NCBI RefSeq assembly: GCF_003254395.2 | Contig: NC_037649.1 | Coordinates: 7,473,032-7,537,031, forward strand | Source of the DNA: Apis mellifera | Taxonomy: Eukaryota; Arthropoda; Insecta; Hymenoptera; Apidae | Length of the DNA stretch: 64,000 nt | Direction: 5' to 3' | Part shown: one piece after another, positions 51,631-62,576 of the stretch | Layout: the number at the start of each line of letters is the position of its first letter | Numbering within the stretch: the stretch's first letter is position 1 | Notes under the pieces: model-generated | Databases searched by the model: none | What the model saw: the letters and a program-made list of their open reading frames with translations, nothing else | What the model was told of the DNA's origin: nothing | Position numbers and translations under genes: made by a program

Positions 51631-54600
51631 AAAATGCAACACTAACCTCCTATTGTCCGTTTCCACCACCTAGGAACATTTCTCGTTATTTTCACGTATT
51701 ACGCAATAACCGTATCGTTATCGAATTTCGCGAGATCAAAGAATCCATACACAATATCTATTTAATATGTTAGTTAACTTATATACCGAAAGAATTATAA
51801 TTTTTTCACGACAATCACTTCACTGTCTTTTCCGCCATATTGGAACTACTTTATACGCACTAGAACGACGCATGCGTATAACCGCGAAATTAGGCGCCAA
51901 AATTATGCATTACGCAAGCGCACTATGATTTTTGTATCTGCGCAAGCGTCTTAATATTCTATATTCATCTACGTATTCCCATATTTCGATTTATAGATCG
52001 ATACCCTAAATAATGACTACTTACAATTGAAAAATTAATTATTAGAAAACATTAAAACAAGAAATCTCGATTTTTAAAATTAATAATACTACAGAATAAT
52101 AGCGTATAAAGAAATGATTAATCAATTTATACAATACGATATGTCAATCAAAGCTACATTCGAGACGAGTGCTAAACAAAATTATAGAACTAATATAATT
52201 TCTAATAATTATACGATAAAATAACGATTGAATATATATTATATCCTGCAAAGATATAGTCAATTTACGAATGAAAAACATCTACCTAATATACAATGTT
52301 TTCTAATGCTACATGAAATCTTCGTTAATCCTACGACAATTTCCTTATACGATTTTTATAAATACGATCGAATAATTATTATACGATGCCTAAAATAGTA
52401 TAAATCGTATAAATAGTATAATATACGAATATAGAAAATGCAACACTAACCTCCTATTGTCTGATCTCACCACATGGGAACTTTTTTCGTTATTTTCACG
52501 TATTACGCAATAACCGTATCGTTATCGAACTTCGCGAGATCAAAGAATCCATATCAATATCTACTTAATATGTTAGTTAACTTATATACCGAAAGGATTA
52601 TAATTTTTTCACGACAATCACTTCACTGTCTTTTCCGCCATATTGGGAACAACTTCATACGCATTAGAACGACGCATGCGTATAACCGCGAAATTAGGCG
52701 CCAAAATTATGCATTACGCAAGCGCACTATGATTTTTGTATCTGCGCAAGCGTCCTAATATTCTATATTCATCTATGTATTCCCATATTTCGATTTATAG
52801 ATCGATACCCTAAATAATGACTATTTATAATTAAAAAATTAATTATTAGAAAATATTAAAACAAGAAATCTCGATTTCTAAAAATTAATAATATTACAGA
52901 ATAATTGCGTACAAGAAAATAATTAATCGATTTATATAAATACGTAATGTTTCGAAACTACATTCGAATCAAGTGCTAAACAAAATTTTAAAATTAATAT
53001 AATTTCTAATAATTACACGATAAAATAACAATTGAATATATAATATATTCTGCAAAGATATATTAGTCAACTTCCGAATGAAAAACGCCTGCCTAATATA
53101 CAATGTCTTCTAATGCTATACGAGATCTTCGTTAATCCTACGACAATTTCCTTACGATTTTTATAAATACGATCGAATAATTATTATACGATGCCTAAAA
53201 TAGTATAAATCGTATAAATAGTATATTATACGAATATAGAAAATGCAACACTAACCTCCTATTGTCCGTTTCCACCACGTAGGAACTCTTCTCGTTATTT
53301 TCACGTATTACGCAATAACCGTATCGTTATCGAACTTCGCGAGATCAAAGAATCCATACCAATATATACTTAATATGTTAGTTAACTTATATACCGAAAG
53401 AACTATAATTTTTTTCACGACAATCATTTCACTGTATTTTCCGCCATATTGAAACTACTTTATACGCATTAGATCGACGCATGCGTATAACCGCGAAATT
53501 AGGCGCCAAAATTATGCATTACGCAAGCGCACTATGATTTTTGTATCTGCGCAAGCGTCATAATATTCTATGTTCATCTACATATTCCTATATTTCGATT
53601 TATAGATCGATACCCTAAATAATGATGATTTGTAATTAAAAAATTAATTATTAGAAAATATTAAAACAAGAAATGTCGATTCCTAAAAATCAATAATACT
53701 AAAGAATAATTGCGTATAAAAAATGAATAATCGATTTATACAATACGATATATATCAATCGAAACTACATTCGAGATAAGTGATAAAAAAATTCTAAAAC
53801 TAATATAATTTCGAATAATTACACGATAAAATAACAATTGAATATATAATATATCCTGCAAAGATATATTAGTCAACTTCCGAATGGAAAACGCCTGCAT
53901 AATATACAATGTCTTCTAATGCTATACGAGATCTTCGTTAATCCTACGAATTTCCTTATTACGATTTTTATAAATACGATCGAATAATTATTATACGATG
54001 CCTAAAATAGTTTAAATCGTATAAATAGTATAATATATGAATATGGAAAATGCAACACTAACCTCCTATTGTCCGTTTCCACCACCTAGGAACATTTCTC
54101 GTTATTTTCACGTATTACGCAATAACCGTATCGTTATCGAATTTCGCGAGATCAAAGAATCCATACACAATATCTACTTAATATGTTAGTTAACTTATAT
54201 ACCGAAAGAATTATAATTTTTTCACGACAATCACTTCACTGTCTTTTCCGCCATATTGGAACTACGTTATACGCATTAGATCGACGCATGCGTATAATCA
54301 CGAAATTAGGCGCCAAAATTATGCATTACGCAAGCGCACTATGATTTTTCTATCTGCGCAAGCGTCCTAAAATTCCATCTTCATCTACGTATTCCTATAT
54401 TTCGATATATAAATCGATACTGTAAATAATGATTATTTATAATTAAAAAATTAATTATTAGAAAATATTAAAACAAGAAATGTCGATTCCTAAAAATCAA
54501 TAATACTACAGAATAATTGCGTATAAAAAAATGAATAATCGATTTATACAATACGATATATATCAATCGAAACTACATTCGAGATAAGTGATAAAAAAAT

Positions 54601-56480
54601 TGTAAAACTAATATAATTTCTAATAATTACACGATAAAATAACGATTGAATATATAATATATCCTGCAAAGATATAGTCAACTTCCGAATGGAAAACGCC
54701 TGCATAATATACAATGTCTTTTAATGCTATACGAGATCTTCGTTAATCCTACGAATTTCCTTATTACGATTTTTATAAATACGATCGAATAATTATTATA
54801 CGATGCCTAAAATAGTATAAATCGTATAAATCGTATAATATACGAATACGGAAAATGCAACACTAACCTCTTATTGTCTGATCCCACCTCATGGGAATTT
54901 TTCTCGTTACTTTCACGTATTACGCAATAACCGTATCGTTATCGAATTTCACGAGATCAAAGAATGCATATACAATATCTACTTAATATGTTAGTTAACT
55001 TATATACCGAAAGAATTGTAATTTTTTCACGACAATCACTTCACTGTCTTTTCCGCCATATTGGAACTACTTCATACGCATTAGATCGACGCATGCGTAT
55101 AATCACGAAATTAGGCGCCAAAATTATGCATTACGCAAGCGCACTATGATTTTTCTATCTGCGCAAGCGTCCTAAAATTCCATCTTCATCTACGTATTCC
55201 TATATTTCGATATATAAATCGATACTGTAAATAATGATTATTTATAATTAAAAAATTAATTATTAGAAAATATTAAAACAAGAAATGTCGATTCCTAAAA
55301 ATCAATAATACTACAAAATAATTGCGTATAAAAAAATGAATAATCGATTTATACAATACGATATATATCAATCGAAACTACATTCGAGATAAGTGATAAA
55401 AAAATTCTAAAACTAATATAATTTCTAATAATTACACGATAAAATAACGATTGAATATATAATATATCCTGCAAAGATATATTAGTCAACTTCCGAATGG
55501 AAAACGCCTGCATAATATACAATGTCTTCTAATGCTATACGAGATCTTCGTTAATCCTACGAATTTCCTTATTACGATTTTTATAAATACGATCGAATAA
55601 TTATTATACGATGCCTAAAATAGTTTAAATCGTATAAATAGTATAATATATGAATATGGAAAATGCAACACTAACCTCCTATTGTCCGTTTCCACCACGT
55701 AGGAACTTTTCTCGTTATTTTCACGTATTACGCAATAACCGTATCGTTATCGAATTTCGCGAGATCAAAGAATCCATACACAATATCTACTTAATATGTT
55801 AGTTAACTCATATACCGAAAAAATTATAATTTTTTCACGACAATCACTTCACTGTCTTTTCCGCCATATTGGAACTACTTCATACGCATTAGATCGACGC
55901 ATGCGTATAACCGCGAAATTAGGCGCCAAAATTATGCATTACGCAAGCGCACTATGATTTTTCTATCTGCGCAAGCGTCCTAATATTCTATATTCATCTA
56001 CGTATTCCCATTTCGATTTATAGATCGATACCCTAAATAATGACTACTTATAATTGAAAAATTAATTATTAGAAAATATTAAAACAAGAAATCTCTATTT
56101 CTAAAATTAATAATACTACAGAATAATAGCGTATAAAGAAATGATTAATCAATTTATACAATACGATATATGTCAACCGAAACTACATTCGAGACGACTG
56201 ATAAAAAAATTCTAAAACTAATATAATTTCCAATAATTATATGATAAAATAACGATTGAATATATAATATATCCTGCAAAGATATATTAGTCAACTTCCG
56301 AATGGAAAACGCCTGCATAATATACAATGTCTTCTAATGCTATACGAGATCTTCGTTAATCCTACGAATTTCCTTATTACGATTTTTATAAATACGATCG
56401 AATAATTATTATACGATGCCTAAAATAGTTTAAATCGTATAAATAGTACAATATATGAATATGGAAAATGCAACACTAAC

Positions 56481-56665
56481 CTCCTATTTTCCGTTTCCAG
56501 CACGTAGGAACTTTTCTCGTTATTTTCACGTATTACGCAATAACCGTATCGTTATCGAATTTCGCGAGATCAAAGAATCCATACACAATATCTACTTAAT
56601 ATGTTAGTTAACTTATATACCGAAAGAATTATAATTTTTTCACGACAATCACTTCACTGTCTTTT
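56481..56665 (-). other. Possible non-coding first exon ending at a GGAG/GTTAGT donor-like site (one per monomer)
   Basis: About 190 bp downstream of the core on the minus strand most intact monomers have GGAG followed by GTTAGTGTTG, close to an insect 5' splice site except for T at +3. In this copy the site reads ggaaaataggag/gttagt; in others it is acaatagGAG/GTTAGT. Two copies (near 54.86 and 57.30 kb) read aataagag or aataggag with the same GTTAGT. If used, each monomer would supply a short exon able to splice towards 50383 on the same strand. All frames contain stops, so it could only be untranslated. Confidence 0.25.
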
Positions 56666-56672
56666 CCGCCAT
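56649..56672 (-). other. Conserved ATGGCGGAA start codon and 7-codon ORF in the monomer
   Basis: On the minus strand the core runs into ATG GCG GAA AAG ACA GTG AAG TGA (MAEKTVK, stop). The ATGGCGGAA start is kept in most copies, including the old ones: near 60,328 it reads MAEIIGKLES then stop, and near 58,862 MAEMIAKRE then stop. The bases after the ninth position drift, whereas ATGGCGGAA does not. This suits either a constrained YY1-type site or a remnant of a real start codon. It is far too short to call a gene. Confidence 0.3.
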
Positions 56673-56783
56673 ATTGGAACTACTTCATACGCATTAGATC
56701 GACGCATGCGTATAACCGCGAAATTAGGCGCCAAAATTATGCATTACGCAAGCGCACTATGATTTTTGTATCTGCGCAAGCGT
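56666..56783 (-). promoter_or_regulatory. Representative monomer core: E2F-, NRF1- and YY1/Pho-like motif cluster
   Basis: Read on the minus strand, this 118-bp core carries in order CGCTTGCGCAGA, GTGCGCTTGCGTAA, AATTTTGGCGCCTAA, ACGCATGCGT and CCAATATGGCGGAAAAG. Established consensus sequences resemble these: E2F/DP (TTTSSCGC), NRF1/EWG (YGCGCAYGCGCR) and YY1/Pho (GCCAT core, often overlapping a start codon as AAnATGGCGG). Equivalent cores lie beside palindromes at 51061, 51869, 52673, 53478, 54285, 55090, 55898, 58892 and 60359. The core is a CpG island in miniature inside otherwise AT-rich DNA. Promoter function is inference from motif combination only. Confidence 0.45.
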
Positions 56784-57282
56784 CCTAATATTCTATGCTC
56801 ATCTACATATTCCTATATTTCGATTTATAGATCGATACCATAAATAATGATTATTTATAATTAAAAAATTAATTATTAGAAAATATTAAAACAAGAAATA
56901 TCGATTCCTAAAAATCAATAATACTACAGAATAATTGCGTATAAAAAAATGAATAATTGATTTATACAAATACGAAATGTCATTTGAATCTACATTCGAG
57001 TCGAGTGCTAAATAAAATTATAAAACTAATATACAATAATTTCTAATAATTACATGATAAAATAATGATTGAATATATAATATCCCGTAGAAATATATTA
57101 GTCAAATTGAGAATGAAAAACGTCTGTCTAATTTTATAATGTCTTCTAATGCTATATGAGATCTTCGTTAATCTTACCATAATTTTTTTATTACGATTTT
57201 TATAAATACGAATAATCGAATAATTATTATATGATGCCTAAAATAATATAAATTGTATAAATAGTATAATTTATGAATTTGG

Positions 57283-58016
57283 AAAATGCAACACTAACCT
57301 CCTATTGTCTGATCCCACCTCATGGGAATTTTTCTCATTATTTTCACGCAATTATTACGCAATAACTGTATCGTTATCGAACTTCGCGAGATCAAAGAAT
57401 CCATACACAACATCTACTTAATATATTAGTTAATTTATGTACCGAAAGAACTATAATTTTTTTACGACAATCACTTCACTGTATTTTCTGCCATATTGAA
57501 ACTACTTTATACGCATTAGCGTCCTAATATTCTATGCTCATCTACATATTCCTATATTTCGATTTATAGATCGATACCGTAAATAATGATTACTTATAAT
57601 TGAAAAATTAATTATTAGAAAATATTAAAACAAGAAATCTCGATTCCTAAAAATTAATAATACTACAGAATAATTGCGTATAAAAAAATGATTGATTAAT
57701 TTATACACTTCGATATATGTCAATCGAAACTACATTCGACGAGTGCTAAACAAAATTATAAAACTAATATAATTTCTAGTCTTTCTCACTCTTTTACTAA
57801 TAATTACATGATAATATAATTTTTTATATATATTGAATATATAATATATCCTGCAGAGATATATTAGTCTACTTACAAATGGAAGATGCCTGACTAATGT
57901 ACAATATCTTCGAATGAGAATTTCGTTAATCTTACGAATATTTTCTCATTACCGTAATAAAATAATTATTATACAATGTAATATAATATAGTATAAATCG
58001 ATTTATGAATATGGAA
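57283..58016 (-). repeat. Array monomer that has lost its promoter-like core
   Basis: This copy is 734 bp long. It runs from the landmark at 57283 to the next at 58017. At about 57,519 the sequence passes directly from acgcattag to cgtcctaat. It thereby removes the segment of about 80 bp that holds the ACGCATGCGT, GGCGCC and one of the GCGCAAGCG words in its neighbours. An insertion of local AT-rich sequence (ctttctcactcttttactaa) is present near 57.78 kb. The flanking sequence is otherwise recognisably the same monomer. Confidence 0.75.
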
Positions 58017-60640
58017 AATACAACACTAACCTCCTATGTCTGTTCTCACCATGTAAAAAATTTATTCGTTATTTTCATGTATTACGGAATAACTGTATCT
58101 TTATCGAATTTCGCGAAATCAAAGAATCTATACACAATATCTGCTTAATTATTAGTTAACTTATGTATCGAAAAAACTACAATTTTTTCATAACAATCAC
58201 TTCACTATCTTTTCCGCCATATTGAAACAACTTCATACGTATTAGATTGATACATATTAGGAATTTATTGAAAAAATTATTTGTTAGAAAATATTATCTA
58301 TAAAAAAAAAAAAATCTAGATACTTTCAATTATGAATGGCATACAATACTATGTGATATATTTAGAAATAATTTCCAAAAATATCATTTGAAGCTATATT
58401 TTCTTAAGATATGAATTTTTTGTTGTAGTTGTAACTATTGTTATTGAATATTATACGATCAAACAATTGTACGTTTTGCAAAAAATTAATCAAATAAAAA
58501 ATTAATCAAAATTAATCAAATAAAAATTAATCAATTAAAATTACAAAATACAATTCTAAGCTATAAACTAAATACAAACAAAATTTTAGAATAATCTTAT
58601 GATAATTTTATTGTCATCGATTTTCAAATGATTGAATATCATAAAATATAGATTGATTTAAGAATGTAATGTTATCCTACAATATCTATACCTATGAAAT
58701 TTTTATATCACTTCCATATATTAGGCAATAACTATATCGTTAGCTAATTTTATGGGTACAAATAATCGATACACAATATTTTATTAATATATTAATCAAT
58801 TTACATACGCGAGAGAAATAGAATTTTTCTATTATTCTCTTTTAGCTATCATTTCCGCCATATTGAAACTACGTTGTACATATTAGATCGACGCATGCGT
58901 ATAACCATGAAATTAAGCGCCAAAATTATGCATTACGCAAGCGCATTATAATTTTTGCATTTGCGCAAGCGTATAAAATTTTATGTTCACCTACACATAC
59001 GCATTTTCGAAAAATTTATACATCGATATTATAAATATTAATTACTTATAATTAAAAATTATTTATTAGAAAATATTATTATAAAAAAAAATTTCGATTC
59101 CTATAATCAATACCATAGAATAATCGTGTATAAAAGAGCAATTTAATCGATTTATACAAATACGAAATATACCATTCGAATCTACATTCGAAAGAAATAT
59201 TAAACGAAATTATACAATTTTAAAATTAATATAGTTTTTAAGAAACAATTACACGATAAAATAACGATAGACATAATATATGGCAAAGAGATATTAATGA
59301 ATTTACGAATGAAGGACGCCTGTCTAATTTATAATATCTATAAACGTCGAGATTTTCGTGAATTTTACAACAATTTTCTTATTACTGATTTTCACGCGAT
59401 TGAATAATTAATATACGATACCTCACAAAGTAGAAATCAAATTTATGAATGTGGAAAATGAAACTCTAACCTACAATGTATGTGTCTATTCATTGTACAT
59501 ACGAAATTTCGTTTTCACGTATTACGTAATAACTATATCATTATTATATTTCACGATATCAAATAATTCACACACGATATATTATTAATGTATTAATATA
59601 TTAATTAACTTACATACCCAAAGTATAATTTTTTCACGATTGTCATTTCACTGTCACTTCCACCACTTTGAAACTTTATACGCAGATTGATGCATACTGG
59701 CATTTATAATTGAAAAAATTATTTGTCAGAAAATATTAATTTATCTATAAAAAAAAATTTTGATTCTTATAATTATGAATATTATAGAATATTCCTGTAT
59801 AATATATTTAAGAACTTTATCAATTCATCTATAAAAATAAAATATATCATTTGAAACTACAATATTTCAAAGAACATTATACGAAATTTTAAAATAATTG
59901 TACTTGTTTTCATTATCGAATATTAGACGATCAAACAATTGTTGTACATATTTTGAAAAGTTTTAATCAACTTGAGATTAGAAAACATTATTCTAACCTA
60001 CAATGTCTACGAATGTAGACAAGATTTTAGAATAATTTTATAATAATTTTATCATCATCGATCGAATAAGACAAAATAAAAATCGATTTGGGAATGTGGA
60101 AAATGTAATATTACTCTACAGTGTTTATATTTTGCACGAAATTTTCACAATACTTCCATATATTACGCAATAACAATATCGTTACCTAATTTCACACGAT
60201 CAAATAATGGATATATAATATTATTAATATACCTACATATATTAATGTATATATATATATAGTATGTATACGAAAGAATACCTACGATACAATACCTACG
60301 ACTCTAATTTGCCTATTATTTCCGCCATGTTGAAACTACTTTATACGCATTAGATCGACGCATGCGCATAACTCCGAAATTGGGCGCCAAAAATTCTGCA
60401 TTCGCGCAGGCGCGTAAAAATTTTATTTTTACGCAAACACGCGCGTATTTCGAAAGATTTATCATCGATGTCGTAAATACTCAACGTTTATAAATGGACA
60501 AAATTTTTATTTATTACAGATGATTGTGGAAAAAATTTTGATTCTTATAATTATAAATAGCATGGAACGAACTATATATAATTTGAAACATTACATTTGT
60601 GTAATTTTATGATATTTAAAATTTTCATAAGCTCGCAACT
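58017..60640 (-). repeat. Old, diverged right edge of the array with alternating core-plus and core-less units
   Basis: Copies here are strongly diverged. Core-bearing units sit at 58892 and 60359, while units around 58,250 and 59,690 keep only the flank (ttccaccac or ttccgccatattgaaac followed by a decayed tail). Core-to-core distance is 1,467 bp, so this edge behaves like an A-B dimer. The 60359 copy has the palindrome as CGCATGCGCA, nearer to the NRF1 consensus than the central copies, and keeps ATGGCGGAA. Homology fades at about 60,640. Confidence 0.65.
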
Positions 60641-61330
60641 TATTAAATCGTTGCTCGTACTGCTATAATTACGCTATGAAAATAAATTCTCCTGGATCGA
60701 TCGTAAATTACACGGTATACGGTTTAAATTATTGGAAAATGGGTATCTCCGGTAGACGGGTCAAACGATTATTCTGAGAATAAGCTTTGCAGGATATTCA
60801 CCCTTCTGTGCCGTGTTACGTATCAACGTACACGTACTCGCATACAGTATAGCGGTTATTCAAATGCAACGAAGCATTTCCTGAGAATCATTCGTGAATT
60901 TTTTCTTCTTACAACACGCGCACATAATTTCTTGCAGTTGTGCAACATTCGAAAAGCATCTTCAACTTTTACAAATTGTATATCTTTTTTAAATAATCAA
61001 ACTACTCGCGTATCGAAGTTAAAATGCAAAATTCATTTTCGCGGGCCGCACCCTGACAGATCTATTTTCGTTGCTCTTGTCTCTTCGTTGCAGATATAAA
61101 GAAAAAGAAAAAGAAAAAAAGAAAAAAACAAAGTTCGAGTTGAATGGCGATTATGCAATTCAATACACGTTTCTCCTCGCATTACGGTATTTATATTTTC
61201 GTTCCCCATATGATGAGGGCCTGATATCACGAGCCTTTTCGTGAGAACATATCGTAACTCAACTTCTGGCGCCCGGCTGCGTGACATAAATTAATAAGTT
61301 CGACGGATAAACGCGACAACCTCGGGTATT

Positions 61331-61633
61331 TTACGCGCAATCGTAGAATGAATGTCTTTCGTTTTCAAGCCGGTTGCACCCCGGATGCACAAAAGTAATC
61401 GCGTGATCGTATCGATAAATACGTTGTAGAAATTTCACGATCGTTTCACCGATTTCAGACTTAACGTTAGGATTACGCAACGATATCGCTTTATTCCAAC
61501 CGTTGTCCAACCATGGAATTGATTTGTTCAGACGCGCGAACAAGTCTAAGTCGTTTCCATCCGTAAGTAAGTAAGCAAGTAAGTTCGCGTGTCCTCTTCG
61601 CGTCGCATCGTCTATCGTGTCGTAATCGGCCAT
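61331..61633 (-). CDS. Candidate ORF, 100 aa (unidentified)
   Basis: The ATG has a good context (tcgaaATGG). It starts MADYDTIDDATRRGHANLLA, and includes NKSIPWLDNGWNKA, GETIVKFLQRIYRYDHAI and HPGCNRLENERH before the stop. It is the most protein-like frame right of the array. Part of it (LLAYLL) comes from a GTAA microsatellite, and a frame this long is expected a few times by chance in 64 kb. It lies upstream of the minus-strand gene in transcription sense, so it could be an upstream exon, but no good donor was found; an internal AAATCG/GTGAAA is weak. Confidence 0.15.
   Translation of the reverse strand: MADYDTIDDATRRGHANLLAYLLTDGNDLDLFARLNKSIPWLDNGWNKAISLRNPNVKSEIGETIVKFLQRIYRYDHAITFVHPGCNRLENERHSFYDCA
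61562..61584. repeat. (GTAA)n short repeat
   Basis: The run gtaagtaagtaagcaagtaa consists of five to six tetranucleotide units. On the minus strand it encodes the LLAYLL part of the candidate frame at 61331-61633. Confidence 0.85.
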
Positions 61634-62557
61634 TTCGAATGAGAAAAAAGAAGAAGAAGAAAAAAGAAAAAAGATACTCGTTCGGCATCAACACTCGGCA
61701 TCCGCACAAAAACTTTCTAACGCTATGATTAATGTTCGGTTTTAAGCCGAGAAGTTTAACTCGATTGACTAATAGTCAAAGCCGTAATTTCGCTATCTCA
61801 TCCTTAAATTCCCATGAAACTATAGATATCGATAATTACTTCCCTCCGTTACGAGAGACCAATTACCTCTAAACTCTTGAAGCGGTGATTAATCACCGTT
61901 TCAACATTGGACACAACTCTCACTTTTCCTATAATCTCTCTCTAACGCTTGAAAATCCTGCCCTAACTTCTATTCCCCATCGAATGCATTGTACATCCAC
62001 CCGCTTGGAAATATAGAATATTTCCCCGCCATTTTGTCGCCATACCTTTTACCGAAATTGCATTGTTACCAAAAGACCGATCTAAAAACCGCACAACAAA
62101 GCCCTTCGCTATTTTCGATCAATACTTTGCGTCAAAATGCATCCATTCGCGACCCCGCCTCTGCGTCAAACCCAAAAGACACGAATCTGTTGGGAATCGC
62201 GGAACAAATAACTGATCAGCGATACCGTTAAGATATTATCCTATAATTCGAATACTCAAACGGATTATTATACTTAGCGCAATATCCACAATGATTCCAC
62301 TTTCCTTAACAAGATCCATCCGATGAATCCTATTCGCAATAACGAATTCATTTCTCCGTTTTCCGACCTTCTTGGATACTTGTTTTCCATGATTAATGCA
62401 TCCGACGAGAGTAAATATATTTCAACATAATGAAAGAGAAAGAGGACTATTTCCAAGTGGATTTCTAGCCGTGGTAGAGACGCGCAATTACGGGCCACTG
62501 GCTAATTAATAATAATCATCCGTGGATCTCTCCCAGTGATAAAGCCTGTATATTATC

Positions 62558-62576
62558 GCTCGGTTCTCAACCGAGC
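62558..62576. other. Small perfect hairpin
   Basis: gctcggttctcaaccgagc has 8-bp arms and a 3-base loop, in a GC-balanced patch (62.48-62.66 kb). No poly-T or known RNA context accompanies it. Confidence 0.5.

Larger units (their letters stand above)
50820..60640 (-). repeat. Tandem array of ~806-bp monomers with a promoter-like core
   Basis: Using the landmark aaaatgcaac followed by actaacct, intact monomers start at 51631, 52435, 53240, 54047, 54852, 55660 and 56465, and the next copy starts at 57283. Unit lengths are 804, 805, 807, 805, 808, 805 and 818 bp. A second landmark, the cgcatgcgt palindrome, gives the same spacing: 51061, 51869, 52673, 53478, 54285, 55090, 55898, 56703, then 58892 and 60359. 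Central copies are nearly identical; copies at both ends are clearly diverged, the usual result of unequal exchange. Monomers are very AT-rich outside the ~120-bp CpG core. The strand is given as minus because the promoter-like motifs, start codon and splice-donor-like site all read that way. I see no transposase, reverse transcriptase or terminal repeats. The period does not match the short Apis satellites I know of (AluI ~176 bp, AvaI ~547 bp). Confidence 0.93.

Noticed and set aside
52474..52758. 94-codon plus-strand frame, with a partial twin at 54964-55149
   Set aside because: Both are the same piece of the tandem monomer read in the sense opposite to the promoter-like signals. The frame is broken in most other copies.
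50640..60640. Transposon or LTR element as the explanation of the array
   Set aside because: No terminal inverted repeats, primer-binding site, polypurine tract or transposase/RT-like frame is present in any monomer.
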